A DNA stretch of 64,000 nucleotides, taken from Rhodanobacteraceae bacterium (lineage in GTDB: Bacteria > Pseudomonadota > Gammaproteobacteria > Xanthomonadales > SZUA-5). The notes under the pieces were generated by a model that saw only the letters and a program-made list of their open reading frames with translations, was not told the DNA's origin and did no database searches. Within the stretch, counting starts at the first letter, position 1. Each line of letters starts with the position of its first letter. The translations under genes and the position numbers were made by a program. The stretch lies in contig JACKOW010000006.1 of assembly GCA_024234055.1 (NCBI GenBank), positions 186,001 through 250,000 on the forward strand, written 5' to 3'. Below, piece after piece: positions 41,533-49,602 of the stretch.

Positions 41533-41946
41533 TCAATCCCTTTCGAAGCTGCCGCCAAACAGTTCGGTGGTTTCGAAGGAGCCGGCCGCACCGATCCTGT
41601 CCGGCAGCGCCTTGGGCGCCTGCACGGCGACGACGTCGGTTGAGTTCCGGATTTCGGTGGTCCGGTGCACGCCGAAAACGGCGGCCACGATAGCCAGGCT
41701 GGCCGCGGCACCCGCCAGGGGTCGCCACCACTGGTGGGCGGGCGCGCTTGCCGGCGTGGCTGCGCTGACCCAGTCCCGCGCCACTTCGGCGCTGCCATCG
41801 GCCAGGCGCAGCGCCAGCTTCAGCTCGGCGGCCAGTTGCGGATCACGCAGTGCGCGGCGTGCCAGATCGCGACGGGCATCCACGTCCAATCGACCTGCGG
41901 CCAGCTCAGTCAGGGTCCGGGTCTGTCGCTCGAAAGTCTGGGTCAC
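41533..41946 (-). CDS. putative anti-sigma factor (single-pass membrane protein)
   Basis: 137 aa from GTG 41946, starting 41 nt inside the end of the sigma gene. The N-terminal 70 residues are a helical cytoplasmic region (ERQTRTLTELAAGRLDVDAR), followed by a membrane segment at about 77-93 (LAGAAASLAIVAAVFGV) and a short periplasmic tail. Gene order, overlap and topology are those of anti-sigma factors, but there is no zinc-binding HxxxCxxC motif and I cannot see a named ASD domain. The role is inferred from context. Confidence 0.65.
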   Translation of the reverse strand: MTQTFERQTRTLTELAAGRLDVDARRDLARRALRDPQLAAELKLALRLADGSAEVARDWVSAATPASAPAHQWWRPLAGAAASLAIVAAVFGVHRTTEIRNSTDVVAVQAPKALPDRIGAAGSFETTELFGGSFERD

Positions 41947-42493
41947 GGTCCTTCACCTCTTGGTCCCTGGCCTGGGCGCGGAGTGCTTCCAGGCTGCGAT
42001 ACACGATGTTGCGTGCCTTGGCTTCAGTCCAGCCCATCAGCGAGCCGATCTCTGCGGTCGTGAAACCCTGCAGATGAAGTCCCAATGCCTCGGCACGTTC
42101 AGCATCGACCTGCTGCAGCTCCTCAAGCACCGCCAGCAACTGCGTGCGATCCTCAAGTGCCCCGCTGGCATCGATCGACTCTCCGGTGGACCAGGGCTCT
42201 ACATGCTCCAGTCCCACGTGTTCGGCACTGCCGCCTCTGACCTGCCGACGACGGGCCGCGTCGATCGCGACGCTCAACACCACACTGCGAATAAAAGACG
42301 CGGGCTTGTCCCAATTCCTCTCACGACTCAGCGTCTGCCACAGCCGCAGCCGGATTTCCTGCTCGATTTCCTCGAGGTCGGCTTCATTGCGACGATGATC
42401 CAGACTCACCAGGGTCTTGCGCACAAAGCCGCTCCAGCGCTCGATCAGACGCTTGAATTCGGCTTCCTGGGGGACACGGCGGCGCAGGAACAC
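41906..42493 (-). CDS. ECF-type RNA polymerase sigma factor
   Basis: 195 aa from GTG 42493; no ATG is available upstream of the conserved part. Region 2 is at about 20-85 (WQTLSRERNWDKPASFIRSV, VLSVAIDAARRRQ) and region 4 at about 115-170 (LLAVLEELQQVDAERAEALG, GFTTAEIGSLMGWTEAKARN). It directs RNA polymerase to a small regulon, released when the partner membrane protein is switched off. Nothing adjacent is an obvious target; the usual auto-promoter would lie at 42494-42608, shared with the divergent DUF971 gene. Confidence 0.85.
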   Translation of the reverse strand: MFLRRRVPQEAEFKRLIERWSGFVRKTLVSLDHRRNEADLEEIEQEIRLRLWQTLSRERNWDKPASFIRSVVLSVAIDAARRRQVRGGSAEHVGLEHVEPWSTGESIDASGALEDRTQLLAVLEELQQVDAERAEALGLHLQGFTTAEIGSLMGWTEAKARNIVYRSLEALRAQARDQEVKDRDPDFRATDPDPD

Positions 42494-42608
42494 GGGGGCG
42501 GGAGGCTGCTGGGCGGGCCCGACAAGTTAGCGGAGCCCTGCGGCGAAGGCCAGCATCAAGCGCGGCGCTGCCGGCATACTGACGCCCCGGACCCGCCACG
42601 ACGCTGCC

Positions 42609-42968
42609 ATGCCCACACCGACCGATATCCGCCTGCACCAGACCTCACGCGTGCTGGAGATCAGCTTTGACAGCGGCGAGGTGTTCCGATTGCCCTGCGA
42701 GCTGCTGCGCGTCTACAGCCCCTCGGCCGAAGTCCAGGGCCATGGGCCCGGGCAGCGGGTACTGCAGGTGGGCAAGGAGCGGGTCAACATCAAGGCCATT
42801 CATCCGGTGGGCCACTACGCCGTGGTGCTGGAATTCGACGATGGCCACAACACCGGCATCTACTCCTGGACCTTGCTGCACGAGCTCGGCAGCCATCAGG
42901 GCGATTACTGGCAACGCTACCTGGACGAACTGGCCGCCGCCGGCGTCGAGCGGCAGGCGCCGGAGTAG
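42609..42968 (+). CDS. DUF971 (GBBH-like N-terminal domain) protein
   Basis: 119 aa. The sequence matches the DUF971/gamma-butyrobetaine hydroxylase-like N-terminal domain throughout (LEISFDSGEVFRLPCELLRV, RVNIKAIHPVGHYAVVLEFD, GIYSWTLLHELG). In eukaryotic GBBH this small domain binds zinc; the bacterial stand-alone proteins are of unknown function and have been linked to Fe-S assembly only by genome context. Divergent from the sigma factor gene. Confidence 0.88.
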   Translation: MPTPTDIRLHQTSRVLEISFDSGEVFRLPCELLRVYSPSAEVQGHGPGQRVLQVGKERVNIKAIHPVGHYAVVLEFDDGHNTGIYSWTLLHELGSHQGDYWQRYLDELAAAGVERQAPE

Positions 42969-43029
42969 CGGAAGCGGCGCCGCGGCGCGACCGTCACAAG
43001 CCAGCCTTCAGGACCGCGCAAACAGGATC

Positions 43030-43270
43030 TTCAACGCAGAGAACGCAGAGATTCGCGGAGAACGCAGAGAAAGGCGTATCCATCATCGCCTTTGCCTTTC
43101 TCCGCGTTCTTTCTGCTTTTCCTTTGCGTCCCCTGCGTCCTGCTTCTGGCCTCAACGCTCGGCGAGTCCCGGTCGTCGCCCCGACCCTGTGGGAGCGGGC
43201 TCTGCCCGCGATCGGTGGTGCGTCGGATCTAGGGGGTGGAGATCGCGGCTGAAGCCACTCCCACAGCCTG
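43030..43270. repeat. family H hairpin followed by family B pair
   Basis: Family H: left arm AACGCAGAGAACGCAGAGAT (43035-) with a second GGAGAACGCAGAGAAAGG, right arm CCTTTGCCTTTCTCCGCG then TTCTTTCTGCTTTTCC (43090-43145). Family B: GTGGGAGCGGGCTCTGCCCG (43190-) with an inverted diverged partner GCGGCTGAAGCCACTCCCAC (43246-43265). It fills the 323-bp gap between two convergent genes. No gene is supported. Confidence 0.8.
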
Positions 43271-43291
43271 TTTTTCGGCGCCTGTTACCGA

Positions 43292-44422
43292 CTACGCCGC
43301 GCCCCAGGCCAGCGCCTGGTCCAGATCGGCGATCAGATCCTCGGCGTGCTCCAGGCCGACCGACAGCCGCAGCAGCGTCTCCGGCGTCGGGCTGGTCGGA
43401 CCCTCGACGGATTGCCGATGTTCCACCAGGCTCTCGTAGCCGCCCAGGCTGGTGGCGTTGATGAACAGCCGCAAGCGACTGGCGACCTCGATCGCCCGAG
43501 CGCGCGTGCCGGCCACCTCGAAACTGAGCATGCCACCCGGGCCGCGCATCTCCGCCAGCACGGTCGCCCGTTGCGGATGGCTGTCGAGGCCGGGGTAGTG
43601 CACCGCGCCGACCCCTGCGTGACCCTGCAGGAACTGGGCGACCGCCTTGGCATTGCGCTGATGCCAGTCCAGCCGCGGCGCCAGTGTGCGCAGGCCGCGC
43701 AGCACCAGCCAGCTGGCGAAGGGGTTGGCCACGGCGCCGAGCAATTTGCGCGATTCGCGCACGGCGCTTGCCAGTTCATCATCGTTGGCAAAGATCAGGG
43801 CGCCACCGCCGACATCACTATGGCCGGCCAGATACTTGGTGGTCGAGTGCATGACCACATTGGCGCCCAGCGCCAGCGGCTGCAACAACAGTGGCGTGGC
43901 AAAGGTGGCATCGACCACCAGCACGGCACCGGCGGCGCGGGCGATATCGGCCAGTGCGGCCACCGAGCTCAGCTTCAGCAGCGGGTTGGAGGGTGTTTCC
44001 GCCCACAGACAACGGGTATTGGGACGCAGCGATCTGCGGACCTGATCGGCATCGCTCATGTCGACCAGGGTCAGTTCCAGATTCCAGCGCGCAAACCAGG
44101 TCTGGGCCAGCTTGCGCACCGCGAAATAGGTGTCGTCAGCCATCAGCACATGGCTGCCCGGCGCCAGATTCTGCAGCAGCGCCGCTACGGCGGCCATGCC
44201 CGAGGCAAAGGCCAGCGCGCAGGCGCCGCCATCCAGCGCCGCCAGCGCGGTTTCCAGCCGATCCTGGGTGGGATTGGCATAGCGGCTGTAGAGAAAGCCG
44301 CTGGTCTCTCCGGCATCGGCCGGATGTTCGAAAGTGGTGGACAGATGGATCGGCGGCGCCACCGCGCCGGTTTCCCGATCGACTTCTGCTGCCGCATGCA
44401 CGGCAATGGTTTCCAGGCGCAT
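43292..44422 (-). CDS. Cys/Met metabolism PLP-dependent enzyme (cystathionine gamma-synthase/lyase-like)
   Basis: 376 aa from ATG 44422, with GGAG 8 nt upstream. The family signature contains the PLP lysine K196 (MHSTTKYLAGHSDVGGG); other conserved parts are TTFEHPADAGETSGFLYSRY, ANPTQDRLE and the C-terminal SLGGYESLVEHRQS. Members are trans-sulfuration enzymes (MetB, CGL, methionine gamma-lyase) that act on cystathionine, O-acylhomoserine or methionine. Which reaction this one performs cannot be fixed from motifs alone. It stands alone, divergent from bioD with 154 bp between. Confidence 0.88.
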   Translation of the reverse strand: MRLETIAVHAAAEVDRETGAVAPPIHLSTTFEHPADAGETSGFLYSRYANPTQDRLETALAALDGGACALAFASGMAAVAALLQNLAPGSHVLMADDTYFAVRKLAQTWFARWNLELTLVDMSDADQVRRSLRPNTRCLWAETPSNPLLKLSSVAALADIARAAGAVLVVDATFATPLLLQPLALGANVVMHSTTKYLAGHSDVGGGALIFANDDELASAVRESRKLLGAVANPFASWLVLRGLRTLAPRLDWHQRNAKAVAQFLQGHAGVGAVHYPGLDSHPQRATVLAEMRGPGGMLSFEVAGTRARAIEVASRLRLFINATSLGGYESLVEHRQSVEGPTSPTPETLLRLSVGLEHAEDLIADLDQALAWGAA

Positions 44423-44576
44423 CTTCGACTCCGGCGTGCGGCAATCTGCGGACGATAGCGCCTCGGCTATGCTCGCCGACATCCGCCAGCCGTCGAGACT
44501 GACCCTATTCCTCCCTCATGTGCCTGTCCCTGCACCCCACCAGCGCGCACGCCACCCCACCACTGAGCTTCCCAGC

Positions 44577-45290
44577 ATGAATCTGTTCGTGGTGGGCACC
44601 GATACCGGTATCGGCAAGACCTTCATCAGCGCTGGCCTGGTCCGTGCCCTGCGTATGCTGGGCCGCGATGCCGTGGCCCTCAAGCCCGTGGCCAGCGGCT
44701 TCGATCAGGGTCCCGCCGGGCGTCGCAATGAGGATATCGAGGCCTTGAGGGCGGCAGCCGATGGGGCGCTCAGCGCTTCCCAGATCAACGTCTACGGCTT
44801 CGATCAGCCGATCGCGCCGCATCGCGCCGCCGAGCTGGCGGGCGTCGAGATCGAGCTGGAGCCCATCTGCCAGAGCTTCTTTGCCGCCGTGCGCGCGCAC
44901 CAGGATGTGCTGGTCGAGGGCGTGGGTGGTTTTGCGGTGCCGCTGTCCTCGCGGTGGATGTTGTCTGATCTGGTCCGGGCGCTGGATCTGCCGGTCTTGC
45001 TGGTCGTGGGCCTGAGGCTGGGCTGCATCAATCACGCACTGCTCAGCGCCCAGGCCGTCGTGGCGGCTGGCTTGAGCCTGACCGGCTGGGTCGCCAATGC
45101 GCTCGACACCGGCATGGAGCAGCAAGAGGCCAGTGTCGATGCCATCGCACAACGTCTGGCCGCACCCCGGTTGGGAACCATCAGTCGCAACGCCCCCGAG
45201 CAGGAATTTCTTCGACTGGCCCAGTCACTGCTCCGGGCCAAAGACACCGCGAAGCGGGCGGATCCGACGCCGCAACACCGGGAACCCTGA
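44577..45290 (+). CDS. bioD: dethiobiotin synthase
   Basis: 237 aa with the P-loop GTDTGIGKTFISAGLVRAL (residues 7-25), KPVASGFD, the switch-like VLVEGVGGFAVPL and a downstream VGLRLGCINHALLS. BioD closes the ureido ring of 7,8-diaminopelargonic acid using ATP and CO2, the penultimate biotin step. The sequence is of normal length and intact. A methyltransferase gene follows 45 bp later in the same direction but is unrelated to biotin. Confidence 0.93.
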   Translation: MNLFVVGTDTGIGKTFISAGLVRALRMLGRDAVALKPVASGFDQGPAGRRNEDIEALRAAADGALSASQINVYGFDQPIAPHRAAELAGVEIELEPICQSFFAAVRAHQDVLVEGVGGFAVPLSSRWMLSDLVRALDLPVLLVVGLRLGCINHALLSAQAVVAAGLSLTGWVANALDTGMEQQEASVDAIAQRLAAPRLGTISRNAPEQEFLRLAQSLLRAKDTAKRADPTPQHREP

Positions 45291-45334
45291 GCACCCCAGC
45301 GCGTCGAAGTCCGACTCTGTGCGAGCATCCACGA

Positions 45335-46546
45335 ATGAATCCGATCGAAATCACGAGTTTGACGCTGGCCCCCGAGTCGCCCGAGGCCGGGCAGCCGCTG
45401 GTCATCGAAGTTCGCTGCCGGGTCGACGCGCGCATCCTGTTCGAGCTGGATCTGGCACTGGAGATCTACGATGGCGAGGGTCAACGGGTCTGGTTCCGGG
45501 CTGCACACCAGGATGGAGCCGGCGCCAACTGGCTGCCGCGAGGCGAATACCGCTGGCGCCTGACCGCACCCGAAGGCAGCCTGCCACTGACCAGCGGACG
45601 CCTGCTGGCGACCGTGTTGTTTCGAGATGGCCCACAGGCGCGACGCTCGAATTCCTACGCGCGCACCTTCGCCAACGCTGCCAGGGGTGCCGGTCTGGAC
45701 CACGGCCGCTACACCCTGGATGGCGATCCCGACCCGTCGACACTGTCGTGGCGGCGTGGCCACAGCGACTGGTTCTTCCGCCATTTCGATCACGCAGCGC
45801 CCACCGCCGGCAGCTATCTGCTCAAGGATTCCGAACTGCTGCGTGGACGCATACTCGACGTCGGCTGTGGTGATGGCATCACCGATCTGGGTATCTACCT
45901 GCGCTATCAGCCCGAACGACTGGTGGGGATTGACCCCTTCGGCGGCTACGAGCGCCTGGCCGAGATTGCCGCGGCCGAACACATTCCGATGGAACCCTGG
46001 CCCGAGGGGCTCGAGTTCTTCAATGCCGACGCCAATCATCTGCCCTTTGAAGACGACAGTTTCGATGTGGTCATCAGCTGGGGCTCGGTGGAGCACATCG
46101 CCGGGGGATACCTGCAGGCGCTGCGCGAGATCAAGCGCGTGCTGCGCCCCGATGGTCTGATGTTCATCCATCCCGGACTGTTCTATTCGAATCCGGGCAG
46201 TCATCTGGGTGAATTCTCCGACGAGCCCTTCTTCCACCTGAAGAAGCCCCGCGAGGAGCTGCGTGAATTCATCCTCAACACGCCGCCGCGGCGCATGGAT
46301 CGGGCTGGACACGTGGCCAGCAATGCCGAGTACTGGCAATGGTTCACCGAGCTCAATCCGATCACCGTGGCGGGTTTCGAACGTGAGCTGCGGGCGCTCG
46401 AGTTCGAGCCCTGGCGCGTGGCCATCCGCACCGAGGACCTGATCGAGTACACGCCGGAGCTGCTCGACTACCCGATGCAGGATCTGGCTACCGCAGAGTT
46501 GTATCTGAGCTGCTGGAACCGAAAGCGCCGGCGTCCGACACCGTAG
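45335..46546 (+). CDS. SAM-dependent methyltransferase with Wzt-like N-terminal domain
   Basis: 403 aa. Residues 1-120 form a beta-sandwich resembling the carbohydrate-binding C-terminal domain of the O-antigen ABC transporter ATPase Wzt (SPEAGQPLVIEVRCRVDARI ... LEIYDGEGQRVWF). Residues about 150-300 are a class I methyltransferase (motif I LRGRILDVGCGDGITDLG; FFNADANHLPFEDDSFDVVI). This pairing suggests methylation of a polysaccharide or glycolipid, for example as chain terminator, but no O-antigen genes are adjacent; the nearest glycan genes are 7 kb downstream. Confidence 0.83.
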   Translation: MNPIEITSLTLAPESPEAGQPLVIEVRCRVDARILFELDLALEIYDGEGQRVWFRAAHQDGAGANWLPRGEYRWRLTAPEGSLPLTSGRLLATVLFRDGPQARRSNSYARTFANAARGAGLDHGRYTLDGDPDPSTLSWRRGHSDWFFRHFDHAAPTAGSYLLKDSELLRGRILDVGCGDGITDLGIYLRYQPERLVGIDPFGGYERLAEIAAAEHIPMEPWPEGLEFFNADANHLPFEDDSFDVVISWGSVEHIAGGYLQALREIKRVLRPDGLMFIHPGLFYSNPGSHLGEFSDEPFFHLKKPREELREFILNTPPRRMDRAGHVASNAEYWQWFTELNPITVAGFERELRALEFEPWRVAIRTEDLIEYTPELLDYPMQDLATAELYLSCWNRKRRRPTP

Positions 46547-46672
46547 CGCGGCGCTTGCTCCGCTGCCTCTGTTCGGCTTGGGCTTTGGTTTTTCCCGCCG
46601 CGCCGACAAGGCGCACATCCTGCCGAGCAAGCTCGAGCAAGCTCGGCACTGCAAAGGCCTCTTACACCGCTG
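46543..46672. repeat. family G repeat, second copy
   Basis: It starts on the stop codon of the methyltransferase gene: GTAGCGCGGCGCTTGCTCCG, then a T-rich stretch and GCCGAGCAAGCTCGAGCAAG with a duplicated AGCAAGCTCG. It parallels the element at 15858-15970 in order of parts but is diverged. The following 160 bp up to 46835 show no recognisable gene. Confidence 0.7.
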
Positions 46673-46835
46673 TCTTGTGCTGTGGCAAAGCGCCAACCCG
46701 TTCTCAGTTTCTGAATGTCTCACCCGAAATCGGGGCAATTTTCGTCGATTGCATCGCACCGCGCGGCCTTTGGCTTGGGCAGTCTGCGTTTCAACAGGTA
46801 CGAAACGAGTTGTCCATCACATCAGGAGCAGGGTC

Positions 46836-47171
46836 ATGTTGCCACGTATCGTCTTTATCGCTGCTGTTGCGCTGAGTGCCGCGTCCGCCAGCGCTGCGGA
46901 CTATGCGCCGGGGTCGCAGATCACGTTGCAAGGCACGGTCAGCGGCCTCGAATCGTCGCGAACCTTCTGGCTGGATGTGGATGGCGACCGAATTCTGGTC
47001 TACGGCACCAACGCTCAGCGAGCACGCATGTACCGCGGTTTGAAGGTGCGTGTCGAGGGTTCGATCAGTGACGACTACATCCGCCTCGCCGACATCGAAA
47101 TGCAGGCACGGCGTATTGAAGTGGTGCGTGCTGAGACCGGGACCACAGCCGCCGTTCTGCAGCAGCCCTGA
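46836..47171 (+). CDS. small exported OB-fold-like protein
   Basis: 111 aa from ATG 46836 behind AGGAG. The signal peptide is MLPRIVFIAAVALSAASASA. The mature part is about 90 residues and beta-rich (ITLQGTVSGLESSRTFWLDV, DGDRILVYGTNAQRARMYRG, LKVRVEGSISDDYIRLADIE), which looks like a single OB fold of the kind found in BOF/NirD-like small periplasmic proteins. No ligand-binding residues stand out. Family not recognised with certainty. Confidence 0.7.
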   Translation: MLPRIVFIAAVALSAASASAADYAPGSQITLQGTVSGLESSRTFWLDVDGDRILVYGTNAQRARMYRGLKVRVEGSISDDYIRLADIEMQARRIEVVRAETGTTAAVLQQP

Positions 47172-47248
47172 TCGCACGATTGCATCTTCGGGGGTGATCA
47201 GCACCGGCTTTGGGCGCAGAATAGGCGGTTACCCGGATTGGATTGGTG

Positions 47249-48031
47249 ATGCGCATGCGCAGCAAGGCTGAAATCGTCAACAACTGGTTGCCCCGCTACA
47301 CCGGAACGGAGGTTGCCGATATCGGCGACCACGTTCTGCTGACCAACTTTCAGCACTACGTCGAAGTCTTCGCCCAGGCCGGTGGCGTCGAGGTCCGCGG
47401 GCGGGATCGGGCCATGCCCAATGCCAGTGTAGACGGCATCACCATGATCAATTTCGGCATGGGCAGTGCCAACGCCGCCACGATGATGGATCTGTTGAGC
47501 GCCGCCAAGCCACGAGCCGTGCTGTTTCTGGGCAAGTGCGGTGGACTCAAGAAGAAGAATCAATTGGGGGATCTGATTCTGCCGATCGCGGCTATTCGCG
47601 GTGAGGGCACCTCCAACGACTATCTGTTGCCGGAAGTGCCGGCCTTGCCGGCTTTCCGCCTCCAGCGCGCGGTCTCGACCATGATCCGCGACCTCAATCA
47701 CGACTACTGGACCGGTACCGTCTACACCACCAACCGACGCGTGTGGGAGCACGACGGCGAGTTCAAGGAATATCTGCGCAAGACCCGCTGCATGGCCATC
47801 GACATGGAAACCGCCACCATCTTCGCTGCAGGTTTTGCCAATGGCATACCCACCGGCGCTCTCCTGCTGGTGAGCGATCAGCCAATGGTGCCCGAGGGTG
47901 TGAAGACCGAGGCCTCGGATCGGAAGATCACGGCCAACTTCGTCAATACCCACATCGAGATCGGCATCGAGGCGCTGAAGCTGATACGCCGGGATGGCAA
48001 GAGCGTGAAGCACTTGCGATTTGACGAGTAG
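47249..48031 (+). CDS. amn: AMP nucleosidase
   Basis: 260 aa from ATG 47249 (ATG 47255 possible). The nucleoside phosphorylase-type fold is shown by INFGMGSANAATMMDLLSAA, VLFLGKCGGLKKKNQLGDLI and the ribose-binding AIDMETATIFAAGFANGIP. AMP nucleosidase splits AMP into adenine and ribose 5-phosphate. This is the short form seen in Bacteroidota and many Gammaproteobacteria, without the N-terminal regulatory domain of E. coli Amn (484 aa). It is a single gene here. Confidence 0.88.
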   Translation: MRMRSKAEIVNNWLPRYTGTEVADIGDHVLLTNFQHYVEVFAQAGGVEVRGRDRAMPNASVDGITMINFGMGSANAATMMDLLSAAKPRAVLFLGKCGGLKKKNQLGDLILPIAAIRGEGTSNDYLLPEVPALPAFRLQRAVSTMIRDLNHDYWTGTVYTTNRRVWEHDGEFKEYLRKTRCMAIDMETATIFAAGFANGIPTGALLLVSDQPMVPEGVKTEASDRKITANFVNTHIEIGIEALKLIRRDGKSVKHLRFDE

Positions 48032-48122
48032 TCATCCCGCCGACGCTGCTCTCGTGGGTCAGCGTCGTTCCCGCCGATTTGGCTCAGCGCAGCGCAAGCG
48101 GTTGTCAGGCCATCGTTCGGGC

Positions 48123-48458
48123 TTAGCCGTTGACCGAACTGGAACCCTGATAATTGAATCGGAACTGGATGACGCGCGCCGGCACGTCGCCCACGGCGGG
48201 CGCGACCGTACAGTCAAAGGTCTGCATTTCCTCGCCGCTGGTCCCCGGCTTGAGAATGACTTCGCCCTTGTACTCGAAGTTGCCCCCCGAGCCCTCGGAC
48301 TTGCTCGCCGCCAGCTTGGCCTCGTCCAGTCGAAAGATCTGGCTGGACATGCGCTCCTGAGCTTCCTTGGCGCAAAGATTTGCCATGGGATCGTTGCCGC
48401 CACCGCATGACGCCAGGCTTGCCAGCGTGACGATGACTCCCACCAACCTTGCTCGCAT
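48123..48458 (-). CDS. small lipoprotein of unknown function
   Basis: 111 aa. The N-terminus MRARLVGVIVTLASLASCGG is a lipoprotein signal with a lipobox-like LASC; the Cys would be lipidated. The short mature part has one further Cys pair candidate (LCAKEAQ and FDCTVAP). No known domain is recognised. It stands alone, 121 bp from the glutaredoxin gene upstream. Confidence 0.72.
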   Translation of the reverse strand: MRARLVGVIVTLASLASCGGGNDPMANLCAKEAQERMSSQIFRLDEAKLAASKSEGSGGNFEYKGEVILKPGTSGEEMQTFDCTVAPAVGDVPARVIQFRFNYQGSSSVNG

Positions 48459-48579
48459 CGCGGAACCTCCCGTTCTTTCGATGACTTGGCTTCGCTAGTT
48501 CGCGTGACTTCGCATTGAAGGGTGCACCGAGTTGCCAGTCAATGCAAGATTTCTGCTTGTCAAATTAGGACAACAGGGG

Positions 48580-49503
48580 TCAATAACGCGGTACCGAGGC
48601 GTCGACGCGCTGCGACCAGGCATCGATACCACCTTCGACGTTGTAGACCTGGGTGAAGCCGAGGCCACGAAAATGCTCGGCCGCTTGCCGCGAAGAGACA
48701 CCGTGATGGCACAGAAAGGCGAGTGGCGTGTCCTTGGCCAGCGCACCGATCTCGGCGACGGCGGCGGCGTCGAGCACTCGCGCCGCGGGAAACGGCGCCA
48801 GCTGTCGGTCACGTTCCGGTCGGACATCCAGCACCGTGATCGTGCCTTGCTGAATCCGGGCCGACAGATCTTCGACGCTCAGCGGGCGCACGCCTGCGGG
48901 CGCCTGCGGCAGGCTGATCGTAAGCCCGCTGCCGCGAACGTCGTCCACCCAATCCACCCTCATGCCCTTGGCCTTCTGCGCGGTGGCCAGATCCATCAGC
49001 ACTTCGATGCCGCCCGATTCGGCGCGAATCTCGTGCCCCTGCGCCGGCTTCAGCATGAATGACGCCTGCCAGCGGCCATCAATCTGCAAATGCAGCGAGC
49101 TGCCCGGATCTTCGGCCATGCCGTTGCGAATGGCCTCGGCGGCGGCCGCACTGATCTGGATCTGCGGGGCTGAGCGGTCGGGCTTGGGTTGGCCCAGCAG
49201 CTCGTGCAGTTCACCCGAGTTGTACATGCCGCCGATGATGTCGGATCCGCCGATCAGCTCACGATCAACATACAGCTGGGGAATGGTTGGCCAGTTGCCG
49301 TAATCCTTGATGCCCTGGCGGATCTCGTCGTCGGCCAGCACATCAACGCTAACGTAGTCCTCGAGCAGCGTATCGAGGATGCCGACCGCCGTGGCCGAAA
49401 AACCGCAGCGTGGCGATTGGCGGTTGCCTTTCATGAACAGCACCACACGGTGCTGGCCGAGCAGGTCTTCGATGCGCTGTCGAGTGGCGATGGACAAGGT
49501 CAT
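48580..49503 (-). CDS. Grx4-type monothiol glutaredoxin fused to degenerate A-type domain and rhodanese
   Basis: 307 aa. Residues 1-105 are a monothiol glutaredoxin with the CGFS active site (Cys33), WPTIPQLYVDRELIGGSDII and GGMYNSGEL. Residues about 112-205 resemble an A-type Fe-S carrier (HesB/IscA: ISAAAAEAIRNGMAEDP ... IEVLMDLATAQKAKGMRVDW) but contain none of the three usual cysteines. Residues about 208-307 are a rhodanese with the active-site loop CHHGVSSRQA (Cys265). CGFS glutaredoxins carry [2Fe-2S] clusters with glutathione, and rhodaneses transfer sulfane sulfur, so the fusion suggests a combined role in Fe-S handling or sulfur relay. Confidence 0.88.
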   Translation of the reverse strand: MTLSIATRQRIEDLLGQHRVVLFMKGNRQSPRCGFSATAVGILDTLLEDYVSVDVLADDEIRQGIKDYGNWPTIPQLYVDRELIGGSDIIGGMYNSGELHELLGQPKPDRSAPQIQISAAAAEAIRNGMAEDPGSSLHLQIDGRWQASFMLKPAQGHEIRAESGGIEVLMDLATAQKAKGMRVDWVDDVRGSGLTISLPQAPAGVRPLSVEDLSARIQQGTITVLDVRPERDRQLAPFPAARVLDAAAVAEIGALAKDTPLAFLCHHGVSSRQAAEHFRGLGFTQVYNVEGGIDAWSQRVDASVPRY

Positions 49504-49602
49504 GGGCAGTCAAGATCCAGAAGCGATGACCATAGTTTAGCCCGCTCGATGTCAAGCCGGGTTGACGCAGTTGCGGCCAGCCTGGACGCAGTCCCGGACG
49601 GG

